From Meloidogyne chitwoodi (Eukaryota; Nematoda; Chromadorea; Rhabditida; Meloidogynidae): a stretch of DNA of 64,000 nt. The notes beneath the pieces were generated by a model. It worked only from the letters and a program-made list of their open reading frames with translations. It was not told the origin of the DNA and searched no databases. Each line of letters begins with the position of its first letter. Within the stretch, counting starts at the first letter, position 1. Of the stretch, positions 49,042 through 61,530 are shown piece after piece. The stretch lies in the NCBI GenBank assembly GCA_015183035.1, contig JACZZP010000004.1, positions 1,240,001 to 1,304,000 on the forward strand, given 5' to 3'. The position numbers and the translations under genes were made by a program.

Positions 49042-50282
49042 ATTTATATTGGAAATATAATACTTTTTAAATTATTGTGAGGATTTTAAAATAAATAATT
49101 AATATATTTTAATTTAATTTTTTTTCTTTTATATTATCCATTACACAACAACACAACATTTAAGATACAAAATACAATCCCCCTCAAACAATAAAAACGT
49201 GGAATCTAAATATATTTATATTTAAATATAAACATCTGTATAAAATTTATTTTTTATTGCATTTGTTAAAGCTTTAATAAAAGATTATTTCGGCGTTGAC
49301 ATTTTAATAAAATTATAATTATTTTTAAAAAGAATTTAATATTTTAAATTATACTATTTTTTTATTAAAAATCTTGCAATTATCTATTTTTTAATATTTT
49401 TACTTTAATTTATATTTAAATTATTTTTATTAAATTAAATATTTTCTTTAAATAAACTGAGAAAAAATAAAATTAAATCAAAATTAAAATATTACTAACA
49501 TAAGATATACGAATATTATAATTTTGTGACTTTAAAAAAATTTTTTGAAATATTCAAAAAATATTTTTATTTTTCTAATATAAAAATATGTATCAATTAT
49601 TAAAAAAATATTAATTTTTTGCGCCGAAATAATTTAATATAAAATAAATAAAATTTAAACAAATATTAAACCGAAAAGGCATTATTTACGCAAAAATTCT
49701 ATTTTTGTATTATTTTTAAAAATATTTATTGCTTAGATAAACTAAGAATTAGAGAAGAAAAATATATTTAATTTTTATTGTTGGATAAAAATTTAAAAAT
49801 GAAAAAATATTAAAATTTAATTAAGCAAATAAATATATTTAAAAATTAAAAAGAATTATTTTTTGATAACCTGTCATATTTTAAGAATTAAAATTAATTT
49901 AAAATATTAACACTTTTGTTGGTATAATAAAATTAATTTATTAACAAAATTTAATACTAGAAATATTTTATAGGTGTTATGTCCGTATACTTGAGAAAGT
50001 ATATGAGTGAATAAAAATGAACTATTAGAAGGTTGGATGGTGGCACAGTCGGTTGTGCTCTGGTTTGGGCTCATTCCACGATGGTTCGATTCCATCTCCC
50101 ATCCACACATTTTTCCGCAACACACGAATACAATAATAGGGTTACGGATAGATAAAATAATTTTTAATATTTTTAATTTTCTTAATATAATTTAATAAAA
50201 ATTGTTAAAAATAATATTAAATTTTTTATAAAAATAATTGAAAAAAAATAAAATAATAAAAATATTTTAATTTTATAAAATT
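49042..50282. other. Intergenic region with a tRNA-like repeat
   Basis: A+T-rich spacer between two minus-strand genes. It holds the promoter of the aspartic-protease-like gene, possibly its first exon, and the tRNA-like sequence at 50034-50105. Otherwise nothing is recognised. Confidence 0.45.
50034..50105 (+). pseudogene. tRNA-like sequence (tRNA pseudogene or SINE head)
   Basis: 72 nt with a perfect 7-bp acceptor stem (TGGATGG with CCATCCA), a consensus A-box TGGCACAGTCGG inside a GCAC/GTGC D-arm, and B-box GGTTCGATTCC in a 5-bp T-arm (GATGG/CCATC). The anticodon arm fails: the 5-bp stem expected around TTGGGCT (anticodon GGG position) does not pair, and two extra bases sit after the T-arm. 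It is therefore more likely a tRNA-derived repeat than a working tRNA. The locally higher G+C content is unlike its flanks. Confidence 0.55.
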
Positions 50283-53266
50283 TTATGTTCTACTATTTAA
50301 TGATTGACTAGATATTCTTTTTATACGAGAAGTTGAACTACTCCCATTAGATAATTTTTGTTCATTGCTAATTGTTATTTGGGCAACTTTAAATTTAGAA
50401 TTACCAATTCTAACAGAATAAACACCTTAAAAATTTAAAAAAAAATTAATTTACTTAAAAATAATAACCAGAATCAAATGGTTGTGCACAATGAATAATT
50501 AAATAATGTTTTTTTCCATTAACAACATGCTCAAATTTCCCTTCATCAGAAACAATTCTTGAATCCAAATCTTTATGATTACGTTGCCAATGTAAATGAT
50601 AACCAAAACTAACATTTTCTAACTAAAAAAAAATATTTGGTAAATTTTATAAAATTATTAGACGAGATTTTAGACGAAAAATGAGAAATAAATTAAAATA
50701 ATATTTTTATTAATTAAAATAAATAATAATTTTATTTGTCAAAAATTTTTAATTTTTTTAACCTCGCAAGCAATAGTTGCAGTTGAACCAATAGGAACAA
50801 GATAATCACCTAAATCTTCATCATCTGTCTCTGCTGACGAAACTTGAACTTCTCTTTCATCAATTCTATCTAAATAAATATATTAAAAAATAAAATAATA
50901 AATGAATAAAATTTAAATATCTCTTTTAATTAATTTAAAATTAATTAATTAAATCACAACCTTCAACAATAAGTTGAACACTAGTAAATTTATCTCCAAT
51001 TTGAGCAAAATAAAATCCTTGATCAGAGAATTGAACATTTTGTATAATTATTCTATACCATCCATTTGTTGTACTTTCAAATAATATTCTATTATTTCCT
51101 TTTAATTTAGTTGAATCTAAAATTTGTCCCTCTTTATGCCAAAAAACGTCAAGATTTGCTTTATTCATTGAAACAGAAATAATTGCCGTCTCTCCTTGCA
51201 TTACAAATCTTTTAAATAAATTATTATTAATTTTTATTTAATTTTTTTATTACTGAGTTTGAGGAGAAGTCAAAAAAGTTGATTCATTTATTTTATTTTG
51301 TTTATTATTATTATCAGAACTTATTAAGTTATTATTTTCAATTTCTTCTTCTTCCTCTTCTTCAATAATTAAATAAGCAACTGGATATATTTCATTATTA
51401 ATTTTAACAGAATATAATTGTCCATCTTCATGATTAACATTATAAATTATTAAAACTTCTACAAAATCATGGAAATTACGTTCAAATTTTCCGTTTTCCG
51501 TACAAATAATTTGTTCGTTTTGTCCACGAATCCACTTTTATAAAAAATTTTTTAAAATAAAATTAAAATAATAAAATCTTATCATAATTTTAGAATAATT
51601 ATTTATTTAAATTTTAAAAAAATTACTTCAATATTTTCCATGTTAGAAATGAATTCACTGTTTAGTTCACAAGTAATTGAAGCAGTTGAACCTATTTTAA
51701 TTACATATGCAGGTATATCATCAAAATCATCTTCCTGACCTCCTGAAAATTTAATAATAATTAATAATAAAAATAACGATAATATGTATATATCCCTAAA
51801 TATTCAACTAACTTATAAAAAGTTATTCATAGAAGTAGAATGGTTGTGATAAAACTTTTAAAATCTTTTATTTTTGTTTATTTTGAGATGGATGAGTTTA
51901 AATATTTTATTTAAATAATTTAATAAAGTTATTTACCAACTAAAATTGTTGTTGTACCACTTCCTGTTGAGTTAGCTAATGATTTTTGTGATGAACGCCT
52001 AGAAGCTGAACGAAGAGAAAAACGTCCACTAATATCATCATTATTATTATTATTATTTCCTCTTTGTTGACTTCCTTCACTAACACTTATTTGCTTTAAA
52101 ATACTTTCTCTGCTATGTGAAGAGCTAATAGAACTTGACATTCCAATATTTTGGTTATAACGATTATTATCATCTAAAATAAAATAAAAAATAGTTATAC
52201 ATAAATTAATTAACTAATAAGTTTTAATTTAAAAAAAAAAAAGAATATTTGACTTATAAATATTCAAAGGATAAAATAATTTATAATTTAAATTGATTAA
52301 TAACTCAGAAACTTAAATAAAATTTATTAAATTAAAAGAATTATTTTTACTTGTTATTATAGCTTTATTTTTTTTATTTGTATTTAAAATTGTTGGATAT
52401 TCTTTAACTTCAAGTCCAATTTGTCCCCAAGGGATTTCTTCAAGAAAAACATGAACAGAATCATAATCACTTTTAGCATTAATAGAGATAGCCATACGTG
52501 TATGGGCATCTGTATAACCTGGAGAATCTGAAATGTTTTATATAATTAAAAAATTAAAAATAAATAATTTACCACTATTTTCTCTCTCAATTTCCTCCAA
52601 AATTGTAGATTTAAGTAAAGGAGATCCTGAACGAATAATTACTTTCTTTTCACAAAATTCTTCTGAAACCATCACAACTGAATCTCTGCCACATTCACTC
52701 ATACGTTCAACATCAACCTTTATTTTTATTTAGAGAAATTATTTTATTTTTTTTACTTGAAAATTATTTCCACAAAATGTAGCCTTAACACTTGCATGTT
52801 GTTCTGGATAAATTATAGCATTTAAGATTGAATGTTTATTTCTTCTTCTTAGGAAAAATGTTTCTGTACAAGTTTCTTCTGCCTCAATTTCCTAAAATTA
52901 ATTATATGAAGTGACATTTCTATTTTTATTTAAAAAATTAATAAATTAAATAAGTTTAAATAAAATTAGTACTTCATCAAGAATAGCTGTTTCATGTTGA
53001 AAATTAGAAGCAGAAGTTGTTACTGAACTTAAAGCAGAATTTCTTCTAAAAAGTATTGGAACACTTAAACAAGAAGAAGTATTGTTGTCCATTGCACTAC
53101 TAGTAATACTCACACTAACACATTCTTCTACATCATCATCGTCAATTGAATTACTTAAAATTTTAAAATAAAATAAATTAAAAATAAATTAAAAAACAAA
53201 CATGCTTCTTTTATGTTTTTTCAAATTATAACTTAAATTCAGTATTTGACGTAATAATTTTCCCAT
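50283..53266 (-). CDS. Intracellular-type immunoglobulin-domain protein
   Basis: About 15 exons; ATG at 53266 (MGKLLRQILNLSYNLKKHKR), stop at 50283. There is no signal peptide. The first half is Ser-rich and acidic (SNSIDDDDVEECVSVS, RFSLRSASRRSSQKSLANST). Three Ig (I-set) modules follow. The first runs from DDIPAYVIKIGSTASITCEL through KWIRG and DGQLYSVKINNEIYPVAYLI. The second has MQGETAIISVSM, VFWHKEGQIL, WYRIIIQNVQFSDQGFYFAQ. The third runs from LGDYLVPIGSTATIACEV through YHLHWQRNHKD, HYLIIHCAQPFDSG to VYSVRIG. This fits the titin/UNC-89/twitchin class of muscle or cytoskeletal proteins, and several modules begin with the same acidic 'DD/ED..IG-S-T-A' linker. No kinase or FnIII domain is visible. 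The exact orthologue is unknown. Confidence 0.65.
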
Positions 53267-54109
53267 TTTTTTAAAATTATATTTTGAGTTATTTAAAAAT
53301 AAAATTTAAAAAATATAAAGAATATAAAAATATTTAAAAAAGGTTAATTTTTAAGAAAAAATTTACTTCTAAAAATATGTTAAAAATTTCAATTTTTTGC
53401 AAAAAACAGGTGTTCTTTAAATTATTTTTTAGGTTTTTGTGCTTTTACCTTTGTTCTTTATATATAAAACATTATTTTAACAATTGTTTAAAAATTAAAA
53501 AAATATATTTATATAATTAATTGTAAATTTTAATTTTACTATTTGAATTAATTTTTTAAAATTTTTAAATTTTAGATTATTTAAAAAAAAGTATAGTATT
53601 TATTTATTATCAATTAATTAAAAAGAAAAAAGTATTTAAAATCATGAGGAAATTATAAGTAATTTATACATACTTACCTATATTTTTTATTTTTGTAAGA
53701 AATTAATGAAAATAAAAAAAAAGATTAAGAAATTTAATTAATTGAAAAGTTAATTAAAGATTTAAAGATTTGTAAAAATTAATTTTTTTAATAGAAAATA
53801 AATTTTTAATTAAAATAAATTTTAAATTTATTTAAAAATAAAAAAAGAAAAAATAATTAAACAATTATTTTAAGATTTAAAAAAATAAATTTAAAGAATA
53901 ACAAAATAAATAAAAAAACTTTTTTTAATCCATCAAATTTCAAATGATTAATTAAATATTTTAAATTAAATGTCATGTAATCTGACATTTTTAAGATTTA
54001 TTTAAAAAATTAATAAAATAGTAGTATTAAGAAAAAACGAAAAATCAAACAAATTTAAATTTTTATTTAATTTTTAAGGTAAAACTTAAATTAAATATAA
54101 ATTTATAAA
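53267..54109. other. Intergenic spacer
   Basis: A+T-rich sequence between two minus-strand genes, including the promoter of the Ig-domain gene. No exon or motif recognised. Confidence 0.45.
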
Positions 54110-57100
54110 TTACCATATTCGAGAAGGTTTTTGACAAATTATAAATCGTTGTTGTTGTTGCCGTTGATTATCGTGATTATTTAAATATGAAGATGGGCAT
54201 GGGCCAAGTCGGAAATTTGACTAAAAATAAATTAACTTTTTAATTAATGAATTGTCCAAATATAAATTAATTATATATTTGTTTTTACTAACCTGATCTT
54301 TAAATTGTTTAGAAAAATTAGTCAAATCAGAATTTATATTTTTATTAATTTCTAAATGTTGTGGATTAGTAATGGTTGAAGGACTCTAAAAATATTTTTT
54401 ATTTATTTTCTTTAAATATAAAATTACTAAAGGAGGGCTTTCTATTCTAGTAGCAGTCCTTGTAGTTAATAAAGGAATATAAGCATTAACTCTTGAAGTA
54501 ATTTCATATGGTCTATCCAAATAAGCACTTAATTCAACATTATTTACTCTTTGTTTTGAAATATTTGTTTTTTTTAATGTTGATGGGTATTCTTCCACAA
54601 TACTGTATAAAGGACCAATTCTTTCCTCTATTAAAGAAGTTAAGGATTTACGCTTTGGAGGTACCTAAAAATATAATTATAAATTGAAAAAATATTAAAC
54701 AAAAAGAAATATTTAAAAGAAAATATAAAATTAATTAAATTATTAAATTTTAAAGAATTAATTACCTGTGGTGGAGTTTTATTTCTTTTATTAATTATTT
54801 CATTTCCTTCATCAAAACTTTTAAAATTATTCTGTTTCAAATTTTTTGAATTTTTAATAGAAATATATTCATTTTTATTTTTTGTTCTAAATTTATTATT
54901 TTTATTTTCTTCTTTTAAAATAATTTCAGTCTTTCCATAATATTGTTGTTTTGCTTTCATTCTTTGAAGAAAAGTTTGATTTTCTTTACCTTTTTGTTTG
55001 TTTAAAATAGCTTGTTCAAGTTTTGATTGTTGGTAAATAATTGGTCTCTTTTAAAATTAAATATTTTTAATTAAAAAAATAATATATTTACATTAATATT
55101 AGAAGAATTATTCTTTTTAGTATCAGACAAAGATGAAGTAGATGATGTTGGTCTTAATATTGTGACAGTACTTGAGGAACTCATATTTTTTAATGTTTCC
55201 ATTATTCTATCAATTGAACTAGAAACTTTCTAAATTTAAAAAATAATTAACACAAATTCTAATAAATATTTAAATTTATTAAATTACTTTTAAAACTCCA
55301 AGAACAATTTCAATTCTTTCTTTAACATTCTCCTCACGACATAATTTATGAATATTATCAATTTCAGCGTTAATCCTCACCAATAATTCATAAACAGTTT
55401 TACGGTCCTCATATGGTGTAAGACGACCACTAAATTTTTAAATTATTAAAAAAACAATATTTTTTAAATAAAAGACTCTCTATATGTACATATAATCGAC
55501 AATTTTATTAGGTTTATTGTAGCAAAGTTATTTGCTAGAAGAAAATAAAATTTTTGAATAAAATTAAAATAAAAAATATAAATAATAAAGAGCAAATTAA
55601 TTTACTCTGCACTCTCTATTGTCTTTAATCCTACATTTTTAGTTATTTTTTAAAATTTATATAAAAATATACTAATACAAATTTTAATAAATTAATAAAT
55701 TGTGTTTATTTAAAATAATCCAAATTAACCTAATAACATTTGAATCTGCCTTAATTTGTTCTTTTTTACAAAGATCATCCAAAGTATTTAATTTATGTCT
55801 TAACATAACAATTAATGGAGTCATTCGCATTATTTCATCATTTCTTTGATTAAATAATTCTTTTTTATTTTTTTGTTCAAAATTACGAGATATTTGTGGT
55901 ATTCTTTTTAATTGATTATTAATTTCAAATTGTTGTTCAGATAAAAGTCGATGTTCTAATAAAGCTAATTTTTCATGTAAAAGGCTAATCGGTTCTCGAA
56001 GAGCCTAAAATAAATAAAGCAATATATTTATAATTGTTTTATTTATTTTTTACTTACTCTAACATAATAACTTTCCAATGCAATATCAGCAAAAATATTT
56101 TCATTTGATAAATTATTATTATTATTATCTTTTATTTCATTATTATTTTGTTGTTGTTTTGGTTCAAAGTCAGGATCAAAATTTAATATCATTCTTGCAA
56201 GTTTAACTCTTAAAAGTTCTTCTTTAGCTTCTGCCTGTGCTTTTGATACAGGATCATTAGGACATTTAATTCTCTCTGAAATTGAAAGAATAACATTCTC
56301 AATACGTTCAGCTTCTACATTATTATTTTGACGTTTATATTCCTTAAAAAAAAAATAAAAATATTTTATTTAATTAATATATAAATAAAACAAACAAGTA
56401 ATTCTTTATTTAAATTAAAAAATAATTTCTTAAAAAATATTTATAATTATTTAATAAATAATTGCTTTTTTTTAACCTGTGCACTGTCCAAATCTTTTTG
56501 TACTTGTAATAATGCTCGTCTTAATTCATCATATTTATTATGTTCAATTAAACGAGGTAATTCATCATCATTATAACTTCGAGTTTTGTGAATCTAAAAA
56601 TTATAAATATTTTTAATTTTAAAAATTTAATTTTAAGGTTTAAATAAATATTTTTTTATTGCTTTAATAAAAAAAGTTAACAAAAAAAACAAACATTTTC
56701 ATTAAATTGTCTGCTTTTTGTGCGACGATTTTGTATCTGTAATGTAGAGAATTGTTGCTCTCCAAAATTGTTAAATTTTTTATAATTTTTATTAATTTCA
56801 TTATCAGTCAAATAAATTGCTTGATCGCCATTATTGTTATTTTTTATGTTATCCTTATAAAAATTTAAAAATAAAATTTTATATAATAAAAAAATTTTAT
56901 TTTTACTTAAATTAATTATAATTAAATATATTCTCACAATATTTAATTTTTCTTTCCATGCCATTGTCCAAAACTCTTCATTTGCATATTCTTTGCCAAA
57001 TGTTGGTCTAATAATAATATTACAATTTAAATTTATTTGTTTAATATTTTCATCATTAATTCTTTTTAAATTATTATTAAATTGAATAAGCCATTCTTGA

Positions 57101-59815
57101 GTAATTTCTGTAACTCTTGCTAAATGACAATGACTTGTACTTTGTATTAAATAAGGATTTTGATAAATTAATTCTTTATTAAAGGATGATTTAAAATTTG
57201 AATTAAAAGAAGTTTTTTCATTTTGTTTAGTTTCTTCCTCAATTTTATAAATATATTTTGGTCTTTTTAAAGAAATCTTCTTTGGAGGAACAGGTGGTGG
57301 TTTTGGTATATTTTTATTTACTTTATCTTTTTTATTTAAATATTGTTCTTTTAATATTTCAGAAGATAAAATTCCTAAAGAATTTTAAAGAAAATTTAAA
57401 ATTTAAAAGAAAATAATAATTACCTTTATGGCATAATGTTTCACTAATTTCTGTTAAAATAGGTTCTATATTACAAATATTATCAATAAAACTTTCTAAA
57501 GGAGGTGAAATAACTTGATTTTGTCTTTTATTATTTTCAAATTGATTATCAGTTTGTGTCCATTTTGTAGGAGAAGGACTTTTTTTGCGTTGTTTTAAAA
57601 AATTTTGATGCTTTAAATAATTAAATATTTATTTATTTAAAAATAATAATAATTTTATTTACAATTTCAAAAATTCCCTTATTAGATTCTTTCATTTCAG
57701 TTGAGGACATTGATGTTTGAATAGAATATTCTGTTTGATTATCTGAATTATTCATAACATTCATATTCGTAGCATGAAGAAAATGAACAGGCCCAGAAAT
57801 TTCAACACGAACTGGTTGTCTATTGTAATTATTAATAGCTCTTTCTAATTCTTTTTCTTCTCCTTCTAATGTTACAGTACTTTCTACACTTTTTGACATT
57901 AATTTATTTGTTGGTATAATAATACCTTTGTGCATTAAAAGACGGACCTAATAATTTTTTATTAATAAATTATAAATATTTATAAATTTATTTACTTCTT
58001 CATTTGCTTTTTGTTCAGAAAGAGTAGAAATCTCAATTTGTTTATTTGTTGCCATAATTTTTGGATATTTAACATTTAAATTAATTTTATCAGGAAAATT
58101 TCTACAAATTTTTAAATTGTAAAAGTAAAGATTTTGTAAATGAAAGTTTTTTTGAATATTACACTCAGAACCATTTTCCTCAGCCAAAATACTCATCAAT
58201 ATTTTAGATTTTGGGGAAATTTGTTGTTCTTCATCTTTTTGATTGGGAATTTTTGTTTGTTGGAATTGTGATTGTTTTGAAGACTTTTAAAATCAAATAA
58301 AATTTATTTTAAATTAATTATTACCTTTTGTTGAGGAAAACATTCATAAGCAGAATGCCATAATTCATCACTACTACTCATAACTGCAGATAAATTCATT
58401 CCAACATTTTTCATAAAATCATATGTTCCACTTTCTTTTGATTCTTGTCTTTTGTTAATTTGTTTATTCTAAATTTTGTTAAATTATTAATTTTTACTTA
58501 AATTAAAAAAATAAATAATTTCTGATTGGGATAGTCCAAGCGATTACTTTATTCTAAAATTTGATTTAATAAAATTTTATTAATTTATTAATTCTATTAT
58601 TAATAACATAATTAAATATTTTAAATATTGGTAAAATTTATATTTAATATTAAAATTATTTAAAAGTTTTTACTTCATTTTGAACTAATAATTCATCTGC
58701 CATAAAAGGGCCATGCACAGGAAAAGGAGAAAATCCAAAAGAGCCTTCTTGTGGAAATTCATGTCTTTTATAATTTATTCCACTATCAGAAACTGTCCAT
58801 ACATCCAATTGTTTTATTGTATCAATACTACGAACAATTTGGGGTGGATAACGATCAATAGTTAACTAAAAGAAATTAATTAATTAATTAAAATTATAAG
58901 TATTTTTATAATATATTAAAATTATTTAATAATAATAAATACATTTATATTATTATTACTTCAAAAGGTAATTGTTGAAGGATTGTCTGTTGAAAATATT
59001 GATTTGGCCTACCCATTGGTGGTAATGATGCATGTTGCCTGTACAAATATATTTACATAATTATTAAAATTAAAATAATAATAATAAAATAATTTAATAT
59101 TAAATTTAAAAAATACCTAGCTCTTCTTTGTTGTTCATCTAATCCTTGTGGAGCAATTGATTGCCCAAATTTTCGTAAACTAGATCCATGCAATTTGTAA
59201 AGTTTTTGTTGTTGTCTTCGGAGAAAATTTTCGCTTTGTTCATTATTAATAATATCCTAAAGATTATTAATTAAATTAATTTTAATTATTTTATTTATAC
59301 TTTTTCTTCTTTTCTTTCAATAGGTACAATAATTGAATGTCTATAATTCTTTTGTTCTCTTGGTAAATTTTGGTCACTTAATATTTGTGGAAATTCATTT
59401 GAAAATTCATTTCTGCCTACAAAAGATGAAGTACGAGCATCCTTAAATAAAATCTTTTCTTTAATAAATTAATTTTAGAAAATTATTAATACAAAATAAT
59501 TATTTTAATAATAAAATATTTTTATTCTAAATTACATGTAATGATTGTGTTCCATGTAAAATCCGTGGAGTGTTACTAGAAGAAGAGTAAAATTGTTCTT
59601 CATTAATTTCATCTTTTATACATAAATTCCTTAATTTAAAAAAGTAAAACAAATTAATGACTTTTTTAATAAATAATATTTTTATTAAAAAATTACTTGT
59701 TATATTCATTAACTCCTAATGATTCTTCATCTGTAACAGATTTTTTAACTATAGTCGTCTCATTTCTTTCGGTTACTTTGCGATGACGAAATTTTTGGGA
59801 AAGGACATTACGCAT
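54110..59815 (-). CDS. Large scaffold-like protein with coiled-coil segments, Pro motif and CRIB-like motif
   Basis: About 20 exons and roughly 1,300 residues, from MRNVLSQKFRHRK (ATG 59815; an upstream in-frame ATG at 59899 is less likely) to ICQKPSRIW at 54110. Low-complexity Gln/Ser/Asn stretches alternate with charged helices, such as DELRRALLQVQKDLDSAQEY, SKAQAEAKEELLRVKLARM and RKTVYELLVRINAEIDNIHK. About 57800 the sequence VEISGPVHFLHATN resembles a CRIB (Cdc42/Rac-binding) motif (I-S-x-P...F-x-H), without the final H-V-G. PKPPPVPPKK at about 57290 is an SH3-ligand type motif. I do not recognise the family. A cytoskeletal or cortical scaffold is a reasonable guess. Confidence 0.6.
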
Positions 59816-60611
59816 TTTATATCTTTTTAAATCTAAATTGATAAAAATTTTAAATCTAAAAATTATTAATATTAAAGAATATTCTGTAAAAAAGCCCAAA
59901 AAATAAATAAAAAAATCTTAGAAGAAAATAATAAAAATAAATAATTAATTGAAGAATATATGTATTATAAAAATATTATATTATTTTATCTTTAATTTGC
60001 ACTTTAATTGAAACCAATCAATCCAAGGCTTGTTGTAGAAATTAAACAAAAGATTTTCTTTTCTTTATTTTTTTAATAAAAAAATTTTACCACCCAAATA
60101 TCAATAATATGGCAGCCGTTGGAAAGATCCCAAATTACTTTAAGCATTTTTCTTTTATTATATAAACTTTTTCTTTTACGTTAAACGTGTGCTTTTAAAT
60201 ATACACTAATAAATATATTAAATAAATAATTTCAACATGTTTTCTTTTACTAGACAATTGGCAAAAAAAAACTAACAAGATCAACAAATAAAATAACAAA
60301 AATAAAAATTATTATTAAATTTAAAAAGAAAATCAATAATTATACTCTGTTTATTTTTCATTTATTAGAAAAAATAATAAAGATATTGGGGATCTTATAA
60401 AATATTTTTAATAATTTAATTTTTATAAAATTTTAAACTCTAATTAAGCAAAAAGAACAAAAAATAATAAATATTTTTGTAAAAATAAATTAATGTATTT
60501 TAATCTTTAAAATTTTTAACTTATAAAATAAAAAATAAAAATTCTAATAGAACCAATTAATGACCCCATTCTCGGTGAAATTTAACTATTTTTTTATATT
60601 TTTAACCATTT
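59816..60611. other. Intergenic, promoter side of the scaffold gene
   Basis: A+T-rich sequence upstream of the scaffold-like gene (-). No exon is seen. It leads into the G+C-richer RNA candidate that starts at 60612. Confidence 0.4.
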
Positions 60612-60750
60612 GATGGGCTTATAGCAGAATGCTGCTAGTAGCATCTTAGGTAAATTGAGCCGGGAGAGCCTCAAAAGTTTTTTTAGAAGATTTATGGCTT
60701 TGAAATATTCCGGTAAACGGTTTGAAGGTTGCGGTTGGCTGACTTCAAAC
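60612..60750 (+). ncRNA. Structured RNA candidate: three hairpins, U-tract, GT donor-like site
   Basis: A G+C-richer island in A+T-rich DNA. Hairpin 1 (60612-60645) pairs GAT/ATC, GCT/AGC and AGCAG/CTGCT around an AATG loop. TTAG|GTAAAT (60646-60654) follows and resembles a 5' splice site. Hairpin 2 (60655-60674) pairs TTGAG/CTCAA. An AGTTTTTTTAG tract (60677-60687) resembles an Sm site. Hairpin 3 (60720-60750) pairs GTTTGAAG/CTTCAAAC exactly. Hairpin-donor-hairpin-Sm-hairpin is the layout of nematode spliced-leader RNAs, but the sequence before the donor is not SL1. An H/ACA or other RNA is an alternative. The strand is inferred from this layout. Confidence 0.35.
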
Positions 60751-60918
60751 ACACCTATAATTTTCTTGAAAGTTAAATCTTAAGTAGAAATTAAGAAACA
60801 TCTGTTTTTTAATTTTGAAATAAAGTTAAATTATTTTAAATAAAATATATCATAATTTTTATTTTTTAAATCATTTTTTATCTTATTTTATTTTAAAATT
60901 TAAAATAAATAAACATAA

Positions 60919-61159
60919 TGTTCTATATGAGTGGTGGTCTTTTATAGACACCTTTAACGGTCTAGTCAACAGACTATATAAGCACCAATAAATAACCAGT
61001 CTCTGAGTTAACTCTCGCCTACAACTACACTTCCTATTCTACCTACCTTCAACCTTCATTGTCTTTACCTAGGATAAACTGTTTGTTTGCTGCTCGACTA
61101 CTCTTTATTATCTCGGACACAGATTGTTACTTGTAAGTAGGACACTTGCAATCGTAACA
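60919..61159 (+). mobile_element. Solo LTR candidate
   Basis: 241 bp beginning TGTTCTATATGAG and ending TCGTAACA, so the ends form the TGTT...AACA inverse typical of retroviral-type LTRs. Inside are a TATATAAG box (about 60975) and, downstream of it, a pyrimidine- and C-rich stretch quite unlike the surrounding A+T-rich DNA. No gag-pol or second LTR is present, so it would be a solo LTR left by recombination. No clear target duplication is visible (CATAA against ATATA), which lowers confidence. It could instead be another repeat. Confidence 0.45.
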
Positions 61160-61530
61160 ATATAATAAAACATCAAAAATTTAATTTTAATAAAATTTAT
61201 TTAATACCTTTTTTCTAGACAAAAGTTGAAAAAAAAAAATAATTTATTTTAATAGTTAGTAAAAGAATTCCTTTTCTTATATAATATGTATATTTGCATT
61301 AATTAAGCTTATATATGTACATATATAGCTTTTAAGTCTGTTTAATTATTAGAATTATTTTTATTGTTTAATTTGAATAATAAAATTTTCTAAAAAATTA
61401 AAAAATGCGTTAAAAATGAAAGGAAATAATTTTAAATATATATTTTAAAGATTAGTATTTAAATAGAAAGAAAACCTTCATTTTTTTTTAATTTTTTGTA
61501 TAATTAAAAAAAAGAAGACTTAATTTATTA
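61160..61530. other. Promoter region of the second srsx gene
   Basis: A+T-rich upstream region. It contains the near-perfect palindrome at 61305-61331. No other signal recognised. Confidence 0.4.
61305..61331. repeat. 27-bp near-perfect palindrome centred on GTAC
   Basis: AAGCTTATATATGTAC followed by ATATATAGCTT reads almost identically on the opposite strand; only a one-base offset in the outer arm breaks symmetry. It lies 200 bp before the srsx ATG. The same TATGTACATA core occurs at about 55480-55494 and 9927-9936. It may be a regulatory site or simply chance in A+T-rich DNA. Confidence 0.25.

Noticed and set aside
49907..50195. Two opposite open frames of 62-72 codons around the tRNA-like sequence
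   Set aside because: They arise from the locally higher G+C content of the tRNA-like repeat and have no start context, splice support or domain.
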